DNA of 8,519 bases from Oscillospiraceae bacterium (GTDB taxonomy: Bacteria > Bacillota > Clostridia > Oscillospirales > Oscillospiraceae): positions 1 through 8,519 of the forward strand of contig WQVW01000055.1 in assembly GCA_009785655.1 (NCBI GenBank), in the 5' to 3' direction. The notes under the pieces are model-generated. The model worked only from the letters and a program-made list of their open reading frames with translations. It did not search any database and was not told where the DNA came from. Of this stretch, positions 6,760 through 8,519 are shown in pieces. The position numbers and the translations under genes are program-made. Numbering within the stretch: the first letter of the stretch is position 1; every line of letters begins with the position of its first letter.

Positions 6760-7346
6760 CAGAAGAACAAAAGACAATAGAAAAAGTTCTACAAGGCGAT
6801 GCCCAAGCGTTTGAAGAACTTGTCATAGCGAACGAGAAAATCGTGTATAATCTGGCCATGAAAATGACCGGGAATGTTGAAGACGCACAAGATATTACGC
6901 AAGAGGTGTTCATAAAGACATATCGTCAGCTAGCAAAGTTCCGGGGAGAGAGCAAGTTTTCCGTCTGGCTTTATAAGATGACGTATAATCTGGCGATAGA
7001 CTATATCAGGAAGCGCGGGCGGTCGGCCAAAACAATCCCGCTTACATATCCGGACGAAGACAGCACACCGCTTGATTTGCCGAGCCTGGATGAACTGCCA
7101 GAAGAAAGCATCCTCCGTGAAGAACTTCGCCGGAACATAGACGATTGCATCGAAACACTGTCGGAAGATCACCGCGCCGTGTTCACCATGCGGGAAGTCG
7201 CGGGGTTGAGTTATGCCGAAATTGCCGAATCTCTGGCGGTCAGCGAAGGAACGGTGAAGTCCCGATTGGCCAGAGCCAGACAAAATCTTGTAAAAGGCCT
7301 GACGGCGAAAGGAACTTTTCCGTCGGGATATCGTCAGAACAGTTAA
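6756..7346 (+). CDS. ECF-type RNA polymerase sigma factor (SigW/RpoE-like)
   Basis: 196 residues, typical for the group. Region 2 (about 10-88) has the core-binding and -10-melting pattern, including GNVEDAQDITQEVFIKTYRQ (39-58), FRGESKFSVWLYKMTYNLAIDY region to residue 83, and a basic KRGRS end. A Pro/Asp-rich linker (about 95-120) leads to region 4 (about 122-182) with the helix-turn-helix LSYAEIAESLAVSEGTVKSRLARAR (151-175), which reads -35 elements. Sigma factors of this kind are held inactive by a membrane anti-sigma partner, here the next gene. The start ATG overlaps the dusB stop by 4 nt with only a weak AAGAGAG before it, so its translation probably depends on dusB ribosomes. No ECF-type promoter was recognised upstream, so autoregulation is not shown. 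The short C-terminal tail after region 4 is of no known function. Confidence 0.93.
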   Translation: MTEEQKTIEKVLQGDAQAFEELVIANEKIVYNLAMKMTGNVEDAQDITQEVFIKTYRQLAKFRGESKFSVWLYKMTYNLAIDYIRKRGRSAKTIPLTYPDEDSTPLDLPSLDELPEESILREELRRNIDDCIETLSEDHRAVFTMREVAGLSYAEIAESLAVSEGTVKSRLARARQNLVKGLTAKGTFPSGYRQNS

Positions 7347-7356
7347 TAGATGATCA

Positions 7357-7385
7357 TGCAAGGGACGTATTGCACGTCCGTTGCA
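7357..7385 (+). other. Stem-loop between sigma and anti-sigma genes
   Basis: TGCAAGGGACGT (7357-7368) and ACGTCCGTTGCA (7374-7385) form a 12-bp stem with one G-G mismatch and a 5-nt ATTGC loop. It begins 10 nt after the sigma stop and ends 5 nt before the GGAAGG ribosome site (7391-7396) of the anti-sigma gene. No T run follows. It is well placed to protect the sigma message or tune the sigma to anti-sigma ratio; this is inference. Confidence 0.7.
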
Positions 7386-7404
7386 TTGAAGGAAGGTAAG
7401 AACA

Positions 7405-8232
7405 GTGAAGCGTTGCGCGGATTATTATGAACTCATAAGCGCCTATATAGACAATGAACTGGACGAGAAAGACCGCCTGATGGTGGAACGGCATGTTGAG
7501 ACATGCCCGCATTGCCATGGGATTTTGCGTGCTTACAGTGAAGTCTCCAGCGCGGTGACAGATACGATGGAAGCCCCGCCGGAGTCGATACGCCGCCGCA
7601 TTATGGCGGAAATTGTCAAACCGGCGGTTGAAAAGCCAAAGGCCAAGAAGATATTGTTTCTGTCGCCGCGGGCGGCAACCGCCGCGCTGATCCCGTTTGT
7701 GGCGGGTTTCATATTGTTCTTGACGCTGATGCTGCGCCCGGACGGTACATTGCCGACCACCATGTCGGATGAAAGATCACCCTTGCGGATGACCGATGAT
7801 ATTGCGACAGGTGCCATGCCGCCTGGGGACTCTGTACCGGAGGAAGAAGTCGCTTGGGAAGCAGACACTGCACAGAGCATCCCTGCACCGCTGCACCGCC
7901 CCGCAGAGCCTGCCGCAACCCCGCCGCAATCAGGTGCCGGAGATGCTGCGACCGAGCCCAGAGGTGCCGTGCCTGACGTCGGATTTGGCACCAACCTATA
8001 TGCCGCGCAGACGGAGCTGATTGACGAAGATGACGAGACTAGATTTTACGCGATTGTATTCGTAGACGGCGAGATTCCGCCCGTCCTTGCGGGGATTGAG
8101 CCGTACGTGACCGATTGCGGCAATCTGTTCATAATCATCCCGCGCGATATGGTGGCAGCGCTCATCGGCTGGCCGGATATATCGGTGCAATTTCGCAACG
8201 AAGCAGCTGAATACGCAAAAGTAATATTTTGA
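7405..8232 (+). CDS. Membrane-bound zf-HC2 anti-sigma factor
   Basis: 275 residues from GTG 7405, set by AAGGAAGG (7389-7396), 8 nt upstream. The N-terminal zinc-binding anti-sigma domain shows C4, the helix ISAYIDNELDEKDRLMVERH, and the ZAS signature H30-x3-C34-x2-C37. A cytoplasmic linker leads to one membrane helix (about 90-110, AATAALIPFVAGFILFLTLM). The outer part begins with an acidic, Pro/Ala/Thr-rich stretch (about 113-192) and ends in a compact segment (about 194-275) with hydrophobic strands YAIVFV and LFIIIP, which I do not recognise. By family knowledge the N-terminal domain binds and blocks the sigma factor encoded just upstream until an envelope signal leads to its cleavage or release. 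The order sigma then anti-sigma supports this pairing. An intrinsic terminator follows 45 nt after the stop. Confidence 0.88.
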   Translation: MKRCADYYELISAYIDNELDEKDRLMVERHVETCPHCHGILRAYSEVSSAVTDTMEAPPESIRRRIMAEIVKPAVEKPKAKKILFLSPRAATAALIPFVAGFILFLTLMLRPDGTLPTTMSDERSPLRMTDDIATGAMPPGDSVPEEEVAWEADTAQSIPAPLHRPAEPAATPPQSGAGDAATEPRGAVPDVGFGTNLYAAQTELIDEDDETRFYAIVFVDGEIPPVLAGIEPYVTDCGNLFIIIPRDMVAALIGWPDISVQFRNEAAEYAKVIF

Positions 8233-8276
8233 CGCTGTTCGGGGCGCGCTTTGTCCTCACGTTCTCGAACAAATGG

Positions 8277-8320
8277 AAAAATCCCCAGGAACAAACAGAT
8301 GCTCCCGGGGATTTTTAATT
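8277..8320. terminator. Intrinsic terminator after the dusB-sigma-anti-sigma unit
   Basis: AAAAATCCCC (8277-8286) pairs with GGGGATTTTT (8307-8316), with an inner GGA/TCC extension across an A-C mismatch and a 12-nt loop; the T run extends into TTTTTAATTTT. The A run on the 5' side makes it able to stop transcription from both directions. It ends right before the -35 of the next promoter. Confidence 0.92.
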
Positions 8321-8349
8321 TTGCAAAAAGCAGGAAAACGTGATAAAAT
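8321..8349 (+). promoter_or_regulatory. Sigma-A promoter of the toxin-like gene
   Basis: A -35 TTGCAA (8321-8326, four of six consensus positions), a 17-nt spacer and an extended -10 TG-A-TAAAAT (8341-8349, hexamer 8344-8349). The predicted transcript would begin near 8355-8357, giving about 50 nt of leader before the small gene. Its position straight after a terminator supports an independent unit. Confidence 0.7.
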
Positions 8350-8363
8350 AACAGCCAGGAACT

Positions 8364-8376
8364 GTCGCTTGGCGAC
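8364..8376 (+). other. First leader hairpin of the toxin-like mRNA
   Basis: GTCGC (8364-8368) pairs with GCGAC (8372-8376) around a 3-nt TTG loop. It lies near the predicted 5' end of the transcript and may stabilise it. Confidence 0.5.
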
Positions 8377-8380
8377 TCGG

Positions 8381-8403
8381 TCACTCTCCTGCAAAGGGGG
8401 TGA
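8381..8403 (+). promoter_or_regulatory. Hairpin that sequesters the Shine-Dalgarno sequence
   Basis: TCACTCTC (8381-8388) can pair with GGGGGTGA (8396-8403), eight pairs including two G-U wobbles, around a 7-nt loop. The 3' arm is the ribosome site itself, 4 nt before ATG 8408. Folding would block translation start until it is opened; this is the usual logic of type I toxin messages. Confidence 0.7.
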
Positions 8404-8407
8404 TGGT

Positions 8408-8500
8408 ATGGTTACATATGATGCACTTTTTGTGTATACGATGGTAATCATAGCGATCATAACGCTCTGCCATAAGCTATTTAAAGACAGAGACGAATGA
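8408..8500 (+). CDS. Small hydrophobic peptide, Hol_Tox / type I toxin-like
   Basis: 30 residues: start MVTYDALF, one hydrophobic membrane helix (about 7-22, LFVYTMVIIAIITL) and a charged tail HKLFKDRDE. The M-V/S-T-Y-E/D-A/S-L opening followed by a single helix and a short charged end is the hallmark of the putative holin-like toxin family, related in form to TxpA and BsrG, membrane peptides of type I toxin-antitoxin systems. A longer in-frame start at 8273 lies inside the terminator and before the promoter, so it is not used; the true start is ATG 8408 with a strong AAAGGGGGTGA site. The gene has its own promoter (8321-8349) and a leader that hides the ribosome site. No antisense RNA promoter could be seen within the 19 nt left in the window. 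Toxicity is inferred from family form only. Confidence 0.78.
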   Translation: MVTYDALFVYTMVIIAIITLCHKLFKDRDE

Positions 8501-8519
8501 AAACGAGACGCCTTAAACA

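Noticed and set aside
8236..8271. GTTC/GAAC arms as a possible LexA-type operator
   Set aside because: The known Firmicute box has GAAC before GTTC with four bases between; here the order is reversed, with two bases between, and the site lies downstream of a stop rather than at a promoter.
8273..8407. 75-residue version of the small toxin-like protein starting at 8273
   Set aside because: The extra 45 codons run through the terminator hairpin and the promoter, and the internal ATG at 8408 has the strong ribosome site and the family-type N-terminus.
8400..8519. Antisense RNA promoter for a type I antitoxin on the reverse strand
   Set aside because: TATGAT-like -10 hexamers occur on the reverse strand over the gene, but none has a TTGACA-like -35 at suitable spacing; the partner could lie beyond the window.

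Overview
The window reads as a chromosomal stretch of a mid-GC, low-complexity-poor Firmicute, most likely a gut- or rumen-type Clostridia (Oscillospiraceae/Eubacteriales-like). The taxonomic guess rests on: a DnaD-domain protein overlapping a DnaC/DnaI-type helicase-loader ATPase, strong AGGAGG/GAGGTGA-type ribosome binding sites, a DusB of the Firmicute type, a Hol_Tox-like mini-protein, and intergenic spacers filled with short GC-rich inverted repeats of the GGGGCGGCC...GTGCGCCCC style. All genes lie on the + strand; no tRNA, rRNA, CRISPR array, transposase or phage structural gene is visible, and no gene-free stretch exceeds 300 bases.

Layout. (a) 2-1292: 3' end of a DnaD-like replication-initiation gene, overlapping by 8 nt an ATPase of the DnaC/DnaI helicase-loader family. 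(b) 1311-3606: OmpR-type response regulator and a HAMP/HisKA sensor kinase, separated by a 193-nt hairpin-rich spacer. There is no terminator between the helicase loader and the regulator (18-nt gap), so they may share a transcript. (c) 3607-3726: compact inverted-repeat element, a consensus -10 hexamer, then mnmG (3727-5604), which starts with TTG. (d) 5632-5740: a long nested inverted repeat that probably ends the mnmG transcript and blocks traffic from the other side. (e) 5788-8232: dusB, ECF sigma factor (ATGA overlap with dusB), stem-loop, membrane anti-sigma factor with a zinc-binding ZAS motif, ended by a textbook intrinsic terminator at 8277-8320. (f) 8321-8500: an independent unit with its own promoter, a hairpin that buries the Shine-Dalgarno sequence, and a 30-residue membrane peptide resembling Hol_Tox/type I toxins.

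How they work together. MnmG (wobble-uridine modification) and DusB (dihydrouridine formation) are both tRNA-modification enzymes, but they sit in separate transcripts. DusB is translationally linked to an ECF sigma factor whose partner is almost certainly the zf-HC2 membrane protein that follows. The two-component pair is a second envelope-sensing circuit. None of the individual proteins is new. The parts most worth a second look are the 8321-8500 toxin-like unit, the nested inverted repeat at 5632-5740, the repeat-filled spacer inside the two-component operon, and the stem-loop between sigma and anti-sigma genes.
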